A stretch of DNA of 64,000 bases from Hymenoscyphus infarciens (lineage: Eukaryota; Ascomycota; Leotiomycetes; Helotiales; Helotiaceae): assembly GCA_001414345.1 (NCBI GenBank), contig LLCB01000212.1, forward strand, positions 41,626 through 105,625, read 5' to 3'. Numbering within the stretch: the stretch's first letter is position 1; each line of letters opens with the position of its first letter. Shown piece after piece: positions 23,877 to 36,170 of this stretch. The notes beneath the pieces are model-generated. The model worked only from the letters and a program-made list of their open reading frames with translations, was not told where the DNA came from and searched no databases. Both the position numbers and the translations under genes were made by a program.

Positions 23877-25832
23877 GATATTTTCCTTATTTATTATTTT
23901 CTTTATACTAATATACTAAAAATTTAATGAATATAGTAAATTAACCTACTACTATACTATCTATCTACTTCTTAATATATAAACTTTTATAAGTACTCTC
24001 TAGTAGTATAATACTCTAATCCTTACGCTTTTACTTAATACTTTTATCTCTTAAATCGACGGCTTTTTAGCCCTTCTAGGTACTTAGATCAACCTTAATT
24101 CTAATTCCTTCTTATGTAGTAGGATTAATTCTTAGCTTAGTACTATCTATACTAATTTCACTCTAAACGTCTATATCCTTCTACTTCTACTCTTACTCTT
24201 ACTCTACTACTTTTACTCTATATAATTAATCTAATATTAATAGTATAAAGTAATGTCTATTAATATCTATTATATACTCTTAATCTATATAGTAATAATA
24301 TTTATTAATTATACTTTAACTATTACCTAATTATTACTTTTCCTTCTTATCTTAAGTACTTAAAATTTTAAGGTATACTCCTAGCTTAATAAATCGCTTA
24401 TTAATTCCTCTTCTACTAGTAATATTATATTAATATTATATACTCTCTATAGCTTACTTAGTTTTACTATTATTACTTATACTTATAATTAAGAGTTTGT
24501 TAAGCTTAAATAGCTTCTCTAGTAGTAGCTTAGATAATAAGAAAAAGTTCTCTAAGCTATTAGAAAAGCTATTAAATTCCTTCTTATATTTCTTCTTACT
24601 ATCTCTATCTCTATTCTTATCCTTATTCTTATTCTTAAGAGATTCTAAAACTTAGTTTTAATAATAGAAGGTAATTTATACTTTATTAGTAGTAGTAAGA
24701 TTAGATTAGTAAAGAAGATTATTATTAATATTTTTAAAAAAGACTTCCTAGTTTTTAAACTCGTTATTACTTAATTAGTTATTATCTTCTTTAAAAACTA
24801 CCTTTTTTACCTTTTATATATACTTATAAGCTAATAGTATACTTGTATATATTCTTGAATTATAGCTAACTTCTTAGTAATTATAATACTTACGATTTAA
24901 TAGTGAATACTCTTAGTAGATATATGCTTTTTTTAGTTATCTTATATAATACTCGATCGATAGTAGTAAAATACTAAGAGTAGAATAAAGCTTGTTAATT
25001 ATAAGGAAAGACTTAAAAGTGGAATAGTATATTATATAATAATTTAAGAGTAAATAGCTATAGTAGAAGAATTATATAACGTCGATAATAAGATATTAGT
25101 AATAGGTAATTATATATAAGTAAGGTAATTAATAATCCTAGAAAGAGAGGTATAAGTAAGTACGCTCTTTAAGATTAACTTAGTAATAATGTTTTTTAAG
25201 AGTATTAACTTAGTAAACGTCTCTACTAGTAGGAATAACTTCATACTTTTTAGTATACTCTAGCCTTTTAAGATAGAGCTTCTATAGCTTATTCAAGACC
25301 TTAGTATTACTAAATTTAGTTAGCAAATTATAGTATAAATAAAACTTCTTTATTACTTAATCTTATATACTATTAAGTAGTTATATTAATAGACAATTCT
25401 AAATCTTACTCTATACTAAGTTAATACTCTTAATAATATTTAACATATTATAGCTATATTACAAAAGTCTCTTAATAGAGATAACCTTATATATAGAATA
25501 AATATTAGTTAGAATAGTAACAACGTATTTAAAGAGGGTTTTATTACTATACTTCTTCTTAAACTTTACTATTTATAATAGAGTTTTCTAGTAAGTATTC
25601 TTATTCTTTATATAGTAAAGTCTCTACTAAAGTTATCTTAATTCCTTACTATAGTAAAAGGTAATATTATCTATAATATACTAATAATATATAAGAGCGT
25701 AAGCTTTTAAAAAGGCTATTAGAAGTTGCTTTTATAAGCCCTTTTAATAGTTACTAATTAATACCTATTTATCGCTATTCTTATATATTACTTAAAGAGT
25801 TTGAAAAGTATATACTATATTTATAAAGTATT

Positions 25833-26188
25833 TGTAACAGCACGAAATACACACAACTACAGAAGAGGTATATGAGAGTGCGTTTGGTAGAATGACGTAT
25901 GTAAATACTAGGCTCTAATATAGAAGAAAAGGCTAAACTGGCCTTTTCTAACTCTAGGAGTAGGCTACTATATATAAGAGGTTTCGGACAATATAAAAAG
26001 AGGTACGAAACTGAATAACGATATACGTCGGCTAATATAAAAGCTCGAACCCTATAAAGTACGTCCGAAAGTCCGGACGGACGTACGGACGTACGTAACC
26101 TTCCTAAATTAGACAATATAAAACAATAACTACCGAAACACGGCATATGCCATGTAATCTCGGCTATATAGGACGGCATGCCGTCACA
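25833..26188. repeat. Left LTR, 356 bp
   Basis: Direct-repeat partner of 28442-28797. It contains CGGACGGACGTACGGACGTACG-like CpG-rich sequence that in the right copy shows mainly transition changes. Confidence 0.9.
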
Positions 26189-26860
26189 TCCCCCTCCCTT
26201 GAAAAAGACTCGTCCCGAGTCTTCTATCTCTTGTCGTTCAGGGCTGAATCGGGATGGTGTAAGTGTTGTAACATTTGTCGTATTTGTCCTAAGCGAAAAG
26301 GTAGATTAGGGTCTGAATCGTAGCTGACCCAGGTTCGAAGATGCTTTGTTTAGTTGAATTTTGTCGTAAGCGAGATGTCGAGATGTCGGTCCTGAATCGT
26401 AACCGACCTAATTCGTAGATGCTTGCAAAGAGACTTCGTTTCTAATCCTTCTATATTAAAGCAAGTATTCGCGTTCGCTAAAAGAGTGTAGTCCGATCCT
26501 GTCCGGCTGGTCGGAAAAATTCAAAGTAAAATCAAAAGAAAGTTCAAAAGTCGAAGGCGAATTCAGAGTAGAGTCGGAGGTCGTTCGGTCGAGAGGTGAC
26601 GTTGAAGGTGACAGTGATAACTCAGTTAAGAGCTCACTTCGAGAGCGTACCGATTCGTATCCGATTCGGATTCGAATAAAAAAAGAGTGAAGTCGGAAAC
26701 GAAAAGTCGATAATGTCGTAGACAGTGATAACTCAGCTAAGAGGTCACTATCCTTTCGAAAGCGTACCGATTCGTATCCGAGTCGAAGAATTCAAATGAA
26801 AAGTAACTTCTGGCCCGGCCAGAAGTAAAAGAAAGTAAGACTCTGATCAGAGTCGGTGGG

Positions 26861-27180
26861 GTTTCGGCTGGTCAAAAGAGTTTGTTGCCGAAGTTGTCAA
26901 GTTTTCGCCGTCCGAAGTTCAGGACGACAAGAAGGGTATTTTCGGCTGGTCAAAAGAGTTTGTTGCCGAATGTTGAAAACGCTGTCCGAAGTTCAGGACA
27001 ACAAAAGTAGTAGTTTCGGGTGGTCAAAGGCGAAGTTGTTTCCGAAGTTTGTCGAATTGTCCGAGTAAACGGGGACAATAAAAGGGGGAGTTTCGGCTAG
27101 TCAAAACAAAAGAGTTGTTGCCGAATTTGAAGATGCTGTCCGAGGTTCGAGACAACAAAAAGGGGTACAGTTTCGGGTAC
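26861..27180. repeat. Imperfect tandem repeats of about 78 bp inside the LTR element
   Basis: Units start at TTTCGGCTGGTCAAA-like sequence near 26862, 26940, 27014, 27091 and 27171, at spacings of 74-80 bp. Each contains GTTGCCGAA and a GTCCGA..GACAACAAA segment. A second dispersed internal motif (GACAGTGATAACTCAGCTAAG) recurs near 26610, 26722 and 27577. The repeats replace coding sequence. Confidence 0.8.
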
Positions 27181-28058
27181 GACATTTATCAGTACTGTCG
27201 TAGGAACTGTGTTGCTCAGGCCCGTAGGCCGCCTTGTTCTCTTCGAGGTACTTAAGGACTTAATTATCATCTTCCGATTCGGAAGAAGAGTCGTTGTCGG
27301 ATCGTGGGGAGTTCGGATCTGGATGGGGGTATTCTTTTGAACCGAAGAGCTTCTTAGTAAAGTTGTAATTCCAACGTCTCTTAAAAGCAGTAGACGCGTT
27401 TCGGAGCTGAGGTGTGTATCCTACATATAGAAGAACCGTTCCGATTCTAGTATCTCTTAGAGTATGGCCGTACTCGAAAAGCGACCTTTTGAAGTCGGCA
27501 AAAGTTTCTTTAGCGTATTCTTCTCCCTAATTCTACTTCCATCTCTTTTGGATAATGTTCGGTCGGTACTATTGAAGACAGCAATAACTCAGCTAAGAGC
27601 TTACTTCTTTGGTCCTAATAGAAAGCGTATTTCGACCGATTCGTATTCGATTCAAGGGTTGGGAAGTGGTAGGAAGGCATCAGGGGCAGCGGTGTCCCTT
27701 AAGCGAAAGAGGTCTAAATTCGGGCTTTGAAAAGCAAAGGAGGGTTCGAATAAGGGTCGGATCAGTAAGGGTTCGGAGGTGGTTTTTAACTTCGAAGTTC
27801 GCTCAGAATTTTGTTCTCCATCTCTCGGTTAACCGATCGTTTTATCCTTTGTATTCTTTGCCTTTTGCCTCCATCTCGTCCGTATATCGTCCGCATTTGA
27901 AAAGTCTCTTCGGGACCTTTTGTGTTTTTCGGCGTACAGGTAAGGATCGGAGAGGGTTCAGAGGGTTGTCTTTCGAAAAGGGGGGTGGCCCTGGAAGGGG
28001 GTGGTCGCTCGACGCCTCGTGGCGGAACTGAATTCGACATCTTCGAAGATGTCGATTT

Positions 28059-28075
28059 GGGGGGGGGGGGGGGGG
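28059..28075 (+). repeat. G17 homopolymer in the LTR-element interior
   Basis: Seventeen consecutive G bases; true length uncertain. Confidence 0.8.
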
Positions 28076-28441
28076 TAAGAGCAGATTCGGAAGCCTTCGC
28101 GATAACTTTTAGTGATAGTCGACTTATTCACCGAACCTATATACAGCAGTCCCTATACGGAGAGGGTTATTAGGATTCTAAACACTTAGCGTATTTAAAT
28201 CCCGTAACGTATAAGACACGATTTTTACCAGCTATCTAAAACCGATACCAAACCCTGATATCACTAGCCGTCCAGGAGATCTCTAGAATCCCAGCTATTT
28301 GAGGATGTCGTCGTTCAGGTCCGATTCTAGCCTAAAGCGAAAGGTATGTTATCCGACTTCGAATTCAAAACAAAAGCAACAATAAGCTCGAAAGAGATAT
28401 TATAAATACCGTCACCAGCGAAGAAGAGTTTAGCCTTTTTA

Positions 28442-28797
28442 TATAACGGCACGAAATACACACAACTACAGAAGAGGCATATAGGAGTGCGTTTAGCAGA
28501 ATAACGTATATAAATACTAGGCTCTAATACAGAAGAAAAGGCTAAACTAGCCTTTTCTAACTCTAGGAGTAGACTACTATATACAAGAGGTTTTGAACAA
28601 TATAAAAAGGGGTACGAAACCGAATAACGACATACGTCGGCTAATATAAAAGCCTAAACCCTATAAAGTACGTCCGAAAGTCCAGACAGACGTATAGACG
28701 TACGTAACCTTCCTAAATTAGACAATGTAAAACAACAACTACTGAAACACGGCATATGCCATGTAATCTCGGCTATACAGGACGGCATGCTGTCACA
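28442..28797. repeat. Right LTR, 356 bp
   Basis: Direct-repeat partner of the left LTR, same length. Most differences are transitions, with both copies affected. Confidence 0.9.
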
Positions 28798-29825
28798 GTA
28801 TTACTTCTACAACTTCTTTTCCTCTTTTAGTAATAATACCTAGTAAATTAGTAATATCTTATTATTAGTATTAATTATAATAGTAATTACTAATACTATC
28901 TTAAACTTTAATTAAGTATATATAGTATTAACTCTAGTAAAGTAGTAGATATATTTAATAATATTATAAAGAGGTTCTAAAGTAATAAATATACTCTTAA
29001 ATTCTATAGTTTTCTAGTTAATTTAAAGACATATATAATAAATAGGATCTAAATCTTAGAGCACTTTTACGTAATTTAGTATAAGTATAAACGAATTCTT
29101 TTCCTTCTTAAGACTCTTCTTACGTTGCTTTTAGATAGTATAATATACCTAACGATTTAGTATAGTATTACCTTAGCTAAGCGACTTCTTATTATTTACT
29201 AAATTCTTCGCTTTAAGATTAGAATCTTAATTAATAGATTTAGTATAGGTATTAAAAATATATTATATATTATTCTTACTATAGTAATTAAGGTATATAT
29301 TAGTTAGGTAAAAGTAAGAGGTATATACTTAAAGGATTATATACTAAGTCTTCTTAAAAAGGATAATATATAGGTAGAATTTATATATCTCTTTTACCTT
29401 ATACTTAAGAATAAACCGACTTTTATCTAACTTTATAATCTTATAAGATTTATCCTAATTAATTAAATAAATAATTATAGCCTCTTTTACCTCTTTAAGA
29501 GTAAGCTACTCTTAACTAATTCGTATAACGTCTTTTAAAGCATTAGTATTTGCTAATATAGAATTACCTATTAATTTATTTATAATAGCTTTATCTTATT
29601 ATTCTTATTAATCAAGCTCTTTTAATATTATATAATAAGGCTTTATACGCCGCTTACGCTCTACCTTATCCTTATACTTAAGAGCTAGTATATTAGTAGT
29701 AGTAGTAATAGTAGAAGAAGATAGAGAGGGAATAGATTTTAGTACTTAAATATTATAAGATATCCTAATATATAGTTTTAATTCACTTAAAAACAGGTAT
29801 AGATATATAGTAAAAGTAGTAAATA

Positions 29826-29972
29826 TTTACTAACTAGAATACCCCTGTTTTAATAGTTTTACCCTCTAAAAATAAGAGGTATAAAAACAAGGGGTATTCT
29901 AGGTATTATTTATTAATTAAGAGATATTTAAGGTATAAATCATCATTTAGAGAGCAAAATGGATAATTACCG
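29826..29972 (-). repeat. Right terminal inverted repeat, 147 bp
   Basis: Inverted partner of 23730-23876, with the same internal inverted pair. Differences between the two are C/T or G/A only, as RIP would leave. Confidence 0.9.
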
Positions 29973-29981
29973 TATTTATAT

Positions 29982-31153
29982 TTATATAGGAGAATTACAT
30001 TTATATATGCGGAAGGTATTCAGGGCTACAAGAAAAGCAGATAAGAGTGTCGCGGTATAGGTCATTGAATCCATTCTTTAAAAGACGGGGATATGAAACG
30101 AGGTCTGTGATGTACGAGTATCAGAAAAGCGAGCAAATAAGTCTTGAGATACCAAAGTCTCCACTGGGGAAATGAAGAGGGTGAAAGTTCCAGGGGTTAA
30201 TACACTAGCGTTCTGCTAGACTTCTAATACACAAGCCTCGCTCTACTTCAGTAGCGCGCGAGGAGTATAGTTGGAGAAAAGAAAGCGTCGGGGTAGTAAG
30301 AAGTAGTTCCTCTCATGTTGATTTCTCGCTCGGCTATATTCTCACCGTGAGAAAGAACGAAAGTGAGTCTTCCAAAAGCGGTAGGGAAGTTTGGGAAGTC
30401 GGGATACTATTTACTGCCTTTGTCCAGAACTCTCAAATACCGTACATGATCACGACATCTCACAAGCACAAGATGGAAAGCAAGGTTTGAGTTGATTGAC
30501 TTGGAAATTCGTATTCTTAAGACGTCAATTGCGTTCTACTGCCTATCTCCTCACACACAAGCGGCGGTATGATTCCTCGCCATCGCATCCCTACTATCTG
30601 GGTGCAACGATCACCAGGTCTTCCCCATCTCAACCTGACAAGTTAATAAATTCCCATCCGCAACCTATACCCTTCCCTTCCAAAAGGGGCCCCGTAGGAA
30701 CAAAGTAAACAAGCAAAAAAGCACGCACGCACCACGCCTGAAAATGCAAAGGAAGTGTCCTCCGCCCCAGCCATCCATTTGTATGTATTGTGGTATGGCA
30801 AGACTTCATAATGACCCCAGTCCTGACAACAGCCTCCCTCATTCGAAAGTAAAGTAAACCATCCCATCCCAAGAACTCCATTGCAATGCCACTGGGTGAA
30901 AGAGTTGAGTAAATCGAGTTTCCCCCCCCGGACAAATAGCCATTCGTCTCGTTCATTCGAGAGGAAGGATGTAAAAAGGACCATTCATCAAGTATGTACC
31001 GGCCGGTATGAGATGCAAGAGGCCGTAGTTTCGTGTATATGCAAAAACCCCATCTCCCACTCATCATCGTCCGTCGACGATGTGAGAAGAAAACAAACAA
31101 GGAAAAACAGAGAAGACGTATAAAATCGAAGAAAAAGGAGAAGCAGAAAAACA
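29982..31153. other. Intergenic, no gene supported
   Basis: Normal base composition. Open frames at 30496-31157 on both strands overlap and lack motifs. It contains the 3' flank of the minus-strand gene that ends at 31154. Confidence 0.5.
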
Positions 31154-33164
31154 TCACAATTCCCGATAATCACTAGGTCTCGTCCGTCTCTGTTTCCCCT
31201 GATGCCGATGCGGATTCACCGGTTTCCGAAAATACGCATTATCCTCTTCATTCGGCAATGGCTCCGCAAAGATCGTCTTTTGCTGATTCGGAAATCCATT
31301 TGCAACTCCTTGTCCATGCTGATGTCCTCCGTTCATATTTCCATTCATCCCACCGTTCATACCGCCACCATATCCTCCATGTCCACCGCCATTATTATTG
31401 TTATACATGCCGTTCATATTTGGGAATCCACCAAACATCATCGGATTCATCCCTCCCATCCCCATCATCATGGGATTCATACCACCGTTCATACCCATCA
31501 TCGGATTCTGAAAGTTCTGGCCAAAAAAGGCGTTTTGTTGAGACACGTCGAAGGGCATGCCAGGGAAATTGGGCATACCACCCATGTTATTCATCATGGC
31601 TTGCTGCTGCTGCTGTAACATGGCTTGTTTCTGGGCTTCTTGTTGTTGCATTGCCTTTGGACCCTTGGGAATTTTAGGATTCTCAAGCAGCTCATCGGCC
31701 GGGCGTTTCTTCGATGGACCTGATGGACCTGATGGACCCGATGGACCTTGGGTGGTGGTGGCTTTGGCTGGTCCAGATGGAGGTTTGGGTGATACCCTTT
31801 TGGCTGGTGGTGATTTGGAAGTGCCCTTTAACTGAGCGATTGGTCTTGGTGATGGTGATTTGGATTTTCTCTTCACCTCCGCAGTGGTGGCTGGCGTCAA
31901 ATCGCGTTTTACGACAGCAGCTGGACTTTTAGATCTCTCTTTTGCCTCAGCTTCTCTCTTGGCAGCATTCTTCTCATCCAAGTACTCCTTAATCTTCTTG
32001 GATGTCTCATCGTCAGGCTTAAGATCATCAATGAGAACCCCATCAGTGTGGCATCCAGGGCAAGTAAAATCGCTCTCGATAAGCGCGTTAGTGATGCATT
32101 CATTGCAGTACGTCTTCTCACAACAGGGCGTCTTCATTGGGTCTATGAATATTCTCTTGTCGATCGAACACTCCAGTCCTCTATCCTGTAATTCCTTGTC
32201 CCCAGCAGCTGCTGCCTTTTGCAATGCAGCGGAAGATTTTGTTTTGGCCTGAAATTGTTCCCACGATGCCTTGTCTGGCTCAGCAATTACAAAGTCTCCC
32301 TCCGCATTAACCATGACACCTGATGGCAATTTTTCATCCGTTGTGCCATCATTATTGGTCAATGCCGATGGTTTCTCGACAGTTTTCAAAAAAGAACGTG
32401 GAATACCAGTGGTGCGCTTCACTCGAGGCTTGTTGTCAAAGTTTGGATCATCATTCGTGGGACACACTTGAATCCAATGCCCCTTATTTCCACATCGATA
32501 ACATATGTACCCAACCGGAGGTTCATGATCCGGAACATTTGCTGGTGCCTGACCCTTCTTTCCACCAGGTCCAGTTCGGAGCACTGGGGTTTGCCTAGAT
32601 AATGTTAGAACTACTCTATCATCGTTCGGAGATCAATTACTTACGAAGCCATCTCCTCTTGTTGGGCGGACCACTGTGCCCCTTGAGCCTCAAACATTGC
32701 CGCCATCTTTTGCTCTTCCGTCATGCCAGCATGTATTTGTGTAGGAGCTACAGCTGCTGTTGATTTCGCGGCTGCTTGTTTCCCGTGTGGTTCTTTTCGT
32801 GACGAATTCTTCGCATGAGTGGGTACTTTGCCAGACATGTATCGTGCCGCTCTGCCTGCACCGGGTTTGGTAGGAGGAAGTCGGCGAGCGACAACGGAGG
32901 TTGATCGTGGTATGATGGTTGTATCGTCATCGTATACTGGGGTGAAGGGTTAGCGGTGATTGAAATTGATTCTTGGGACGGTTACTACTTACTATCTTTG
33001 CCATCTTCAGAGTAGATTGCAAGGTCGAAATCTGTTCCATCACCTAAACCGCTCTTGATGATGATATCACGTTTGAGCTCAAAGACAGAGATACCAGTAC
33101 CATCAAACTCCACTCTGGAGGGCTCCTTTTGGGACTTGAACTTGAAAAACACAGAGGACGCCAT
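31154..33164 (-). CDS. mpe1: Mpe1/RBBP6-type polyadenylation factor (DWNN, zinc knuckle, RING-like)
   Basis: Mpe1 is a subunit of the nuclear cleavage and polyadenylation factor that cuts and tails pre-mRNA. Exons 33164-32993, 32936-32645 and 32594-31154 give 634 residues. The N-terminal DWNN ubiquitin-like domain starts MASSVFFKFKSQKEP and continues into YDDDTTIIPRSTSVVARR. A CCHC zinc knuckle is at C186, C189, H194, C199 (CYRCGNKGHWIQVC). A RING/U-box-like domain lies near residues 300-345 (CSIDKRIFIDPMKTPCC, YCNEC, FTCPGC). The tail is low-complexity: KSPSP-type, PSGPSGPSG, Q-rich, then Gly/Met/Asn-rich with many MNGGM-like repeats, ending RRTRPSDYREL. Domain order equals the known family. 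Both introns have GTAAGT donors and AG acceptors and keep frame. The Met/Gly/Asn-rich tail is probably disordered. Confidence 0.93.
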
Positions 33165-35924
33165 GATTCCTTATTGATGGTAGAATGATGCGTTGAAGTT
33201 GGTGATCGTAACTATCGGTCGGGATCAAGTCGAGGAACAAAGGAAGCTTAGAGAGCAGTATTTAAAGTAGCTCGAAGATTAGTGTGTCGCAAAGAGAAAG
33301 GAAAGGGACAGTTATTTCGTGAATGCGACCGGTGCAAGGTCAAGATTCTTCTTTTTTTTCCGCTCAGGAGAACGATGTGAGAAATCAAATCTGATTGCAA
33401 TCACTGGAGAACAACTCTTGTGATAAGAACAAACTTTGAAGAGGAAGGAGAAGATGTACAAGATTGCAGAAAACTGCTAGTGCGATGATTTGTGATTGTA
33501 GACTCCCTCCGCGACAAACAAAGCGACGACAAAGCAGATTCCACCGCCAAAGTGAATGATTCCTCTCTCCCACACCAATAATTATCCCTTCCCACTTCCC
33601 AGACTGTACTGTAGCGATCGAGATGGTTCTCGAGGCAGCGCGAGTTCGATGCGATAATCGAGATGACGATGTAGTGGTCGACACACTGTGTTATGGCGAT
33701 TCGTTGATGGCGGAAGGTTGTTGAAAGATGAGATGAGGAGAAGGCAGAAGGGCAGAACTAAAAGGCAAGTGGGTCGGCTCAGGCTGACAAATATGCTCAC
33801 GTGATTATAAAACAGTCACCTGCAAACTAGTCCGCATTGGGAATGTAACCTTGAGGGAAACGACCTCGCTGCCACATCTCGCTCACAACTTCAGATTCAT
33901 TGCAAACGAATTTCATCTTAAACTTTCAAGAATAACCACCCATGCAACCCACACGTCATCTTTCCCGTCCAGGTTCAAGATTGAAGAGGACAGTACTGGA
34001 AGAGGAGAGCTTCTTGCTTTTGCTATTGAGGCTACTACTGGAACTGGACACGAGTTGATTTATGACTTCCATTGAATTGGTTCCGAGCCCGCTTCCGTAG
34101 ATGTTTTGAAAAGAGGTCAGCAAAAAATACATCAAGGAATATAGGTACAAAATCAAGTGAAGTCCCTGCTAAGGAGGTCGTTCCTTCTCTTGGACTGTCT
34201 TGACTGATACACAGTCCGCCAATAAAATGTCGACATCCGGTCGTTACGCCCCAAAGAAAAATCAACTGTGATCTAGGCCAAGTCTAGCCCAGTCCAAAGA
34301 TCAACCTACAGAGTAGGAAGGTGTTGAGGTATGGAGGTGTCGAGGTCAGACTTCGTCAGTCGCTTCATCCTCCAAACTATCTCTCTACAAACTCTACCTA
34401 TCACGACCATAAAGAGAGAGAATTTTAAATATGGTGCTTTCGAAAATCCTAAAATGTAATAACCCAGAAGAAGTTGAAGCGCGAGCTAGGTCGAGAGTTT
34501 ATTCTAAAGGTTGAGGTGAGAAAGAAAGAGCAATCCCGATTATGTCTCCCTAGCGGTTGAGTTAAGGGACGAGGTCAACATAACGAGATCGGTAAGGTAG
34601 GCAAGTATAGGCAAAGTCCCAGAGTAGGCGGTCGAGCTTTTATTTTGTCGAGGAAAGAGGGAAGGAGTAAACTTGACCCTGTTTCCAGAGGTCGAGGTCG
34701 AGGCCTCGAGAGCCCAGATAAACGAAAGTCGTGCCTTCCATTTGAGGAAGTCAGGTACTCATTGATCAAACCTCACTCTTTACTGCAGAGGTGCAAGAAA
34801 TTGTGATCCTCGCATTTCTCCGCATCCCCAGAGGTGAGTTATGTGCCGATTTCACATCAAAAAAGAAGCTTGTCAGGCATACTTATTTTTGGTTCTCATT
34901 TGGATATCAAGGAGGATACTCATACAGAACCCCTTTGCTGTGCGCTCTATGATTGCTTATCGTAATAGCCACTGAACTGGTTTCTGTGAATACTGCACCG
35001 CTGCAAAAGAATTTCAGGGTATATTATTTGGTATCAGTGTCCAGATTGTGCCCGCGAAAGCCCAAAGTCACTGGCACACCACCGCTTTGGAAATCCCAAA
35101 TTCACCACCCCTCGCCCCACCCTACCCCCACCGATCCACTTTCCTTTCAAGTACCGAAATAAGATCCATCCCCTCAATTCATTTGTCAAATCAGTCTTTT
35201 CAGCGAACCAAGCTTGCTTGGCGAAGTGGAATAGTGGTTGAGACACACACTACGAGCGGTGCTGTGCATAAAGGTTCCTACAAACTAGCGCAGAATGAAT
35301 TAGACTCTAATGTAAAAAGTCCCAGTGGTGGTAACCATTGGGGGGCTTGTTCGTCCTGAGTCCCTTTCCCTCTGGGGTTGGGTGGATTTTTTGCCATTTT
35401 TTGCCATTTTTTTCTGGTGTTGCTGTTTTGGGGGAATTTTTGGACTTGATTTCCAGGCAAAAGACCCACCTACCCAACACACCGCACTAGCGCCAGCACT
35501 TCACCTCTGGTGTTGAAGTTTCTTGTATCCTCGCCGACAGAGCCTTTTATGCTTCGTCAGAAACAACATTCAGTGGATTGATAGGTGTTACTTGGTGCTC
35601 TTGTCGCATGTGGCAACTCGAAACCCTTCTTGATGTGTCACCCATCGACTCTCGTTTAAGATCAGAGGAGAGTCTGTCTTTGGGAAGATGCGACAATATC
35701 TCTCAACTAAAGAAGTTCCGACTAGAGTTTTCTAGAAACAAATTATACATAGTACTTGATGGAACGAAGTAGAACAGCAAGTATGTCTTTATTCTTCAAC
35801 TATAAAGCCCCCAGTTGACCACCTTCAATTTCTCTTTCCTTCTTCCTCTCAAACAAATATCCATACCATCATCTCAGGTACCTACTTCTGAATCACTTGA
35901 TATTCTTCCCACATCCTCGCCAAC
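33165..35924. other. Intergenic region, no gene recognised
   Basis: Begins with the leader and promoter of the minus-strand Mpe1 gene. Short frames on both strands (33385-34265, 34953-35516) lack motifs. A small repeat TTTTTTGCCA occurs twice near 35390-35410. From about 35790 the sequence becomes the pyrimidine-rich leader of the next small gene. Confidence 0.5.
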
Positions 35925-36170
35925 ATGTCAACAAGTTTAAACGAACACAGGAGAGAAGCACATGACTTCATTCTTCGCGCCTTGATACGACTTGAAATAG
36001 CGCGAGGAGAATTGGCACAAGCAACGAGGGAATGTCACAATGCGAGATCAAGATATAGAAGCGCTGAACAAGCATACAAAGAACAAGTTAGGAAGCTGGA
36101 GGTGGCTGAGGAACACGCTAGATGGATAGAGCGGGATGCTTCATCGTCGACGCGGGAGGATTCTGCTTAG
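35925..36170 (+). CDS. Small hypothetical coiled-coil protein
   Basis: The frame encodes 81 residues starting at ATG 35925 in a CAACATGTC context after a CT-rich leader with a TATAAA-like sequence near 35802. The product is almost entirely helical in character, with heptad-like E/A/R content (LEIARGELAQATRE, YRSAEQAYKEQVRK), and no Cys, signal peptide or membrane segment. The leader and start context make it more gene-like than the other short frames nearby. Family unknown. Confidence 0.5.
   Translation: MSTSLNEHRREAHDFILRALIRLEIARGELAQATRECHNARSRYRSAEQAYKEQVRKLEVAEEHARWIERDASSSTREDSA

Larger units (their letters stand above)
25833..28797. mobile_element. Non-coding LTR retrotransposon derivative nested inside the DNA transposon
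   Basis: Direct repeats of 356 bp at 25833-26188 and 28442-28797 bound a 2253-bp interior. The left repeat begins TGTAACAGCACG and ends GTCACA (TG..CA ends); the right begins TATAACGGCACG, a transition variant. Identical 5-bp flanks GTATT (25828-25832 and 28798-28802) are the target duplication, so both LTRs came from one insertion. The interior has no gag or pol frame, so it is a non-autonomous LARD- or TRIM-like element. It is far less AT-rich than its host transposon and so inserted later or escaped most RIP. Orientation is not determined. No primer-binding site was identified with confidence. Confidence 0.9.
23730..29972. mobile_element. RIP-mutated DNA transposon with long terminal inverted repeats (Mutator-like by structure)
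   Basis: The ends are inverted copies of one another over 147 bp (23730-23876 and 29826-29972) with about six differences, all transitions. Both ends read CGGTAATTATCCATTTTGC going inward. The flanks carry identical 9-bp sequences TATTTATAT (23721-23729 and 29973-29981), a likely target-site duplication. Long inverted repeats plus 9-bp duplication are the structural marks of Mutator-like elements. The 9-mer is AT-rich, so an 8-bp (hAT-like) duplication cannot be fully excluded. The body is AT-rich and stop-filled; I could not read a transposase. About 3 kb of the 6243 bp is a later LTR-element insertion. The element is certainly inactive. Confidence 0.85.

Noticed and set aside
25781..26179. 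132-codon minus frame
   Set aside because: It lies inside the left LTR and has no protein-like motif.
26856..27068. Plus frame with two RLVKRVCCR units
   Set aside because: It is the translation of the 78-bp non-coding repeats in the LTR element; the other repeat units do not keep the frame.
26861..27180. Regularly spaced repeats that could suggest a CRISPR array
   Set aside because: The spacing units are themselves similar, the organism is eukaryotic and no cas-like gene is present.
28200..28270. TGGTATC-like sequence on the minus strand as a primer-binding site for the LTR element
   Set aside because: It is about 190 bp from the LTR edge, whereas a primer-binding site should directly adjoin it.
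31202..31932. Several 70-140-codon plus frames with His- or Asp-Leu-Met-rich repeats
   Set aside because: Antisense shadows of the low-complexity tail of the Mpe1 gene.
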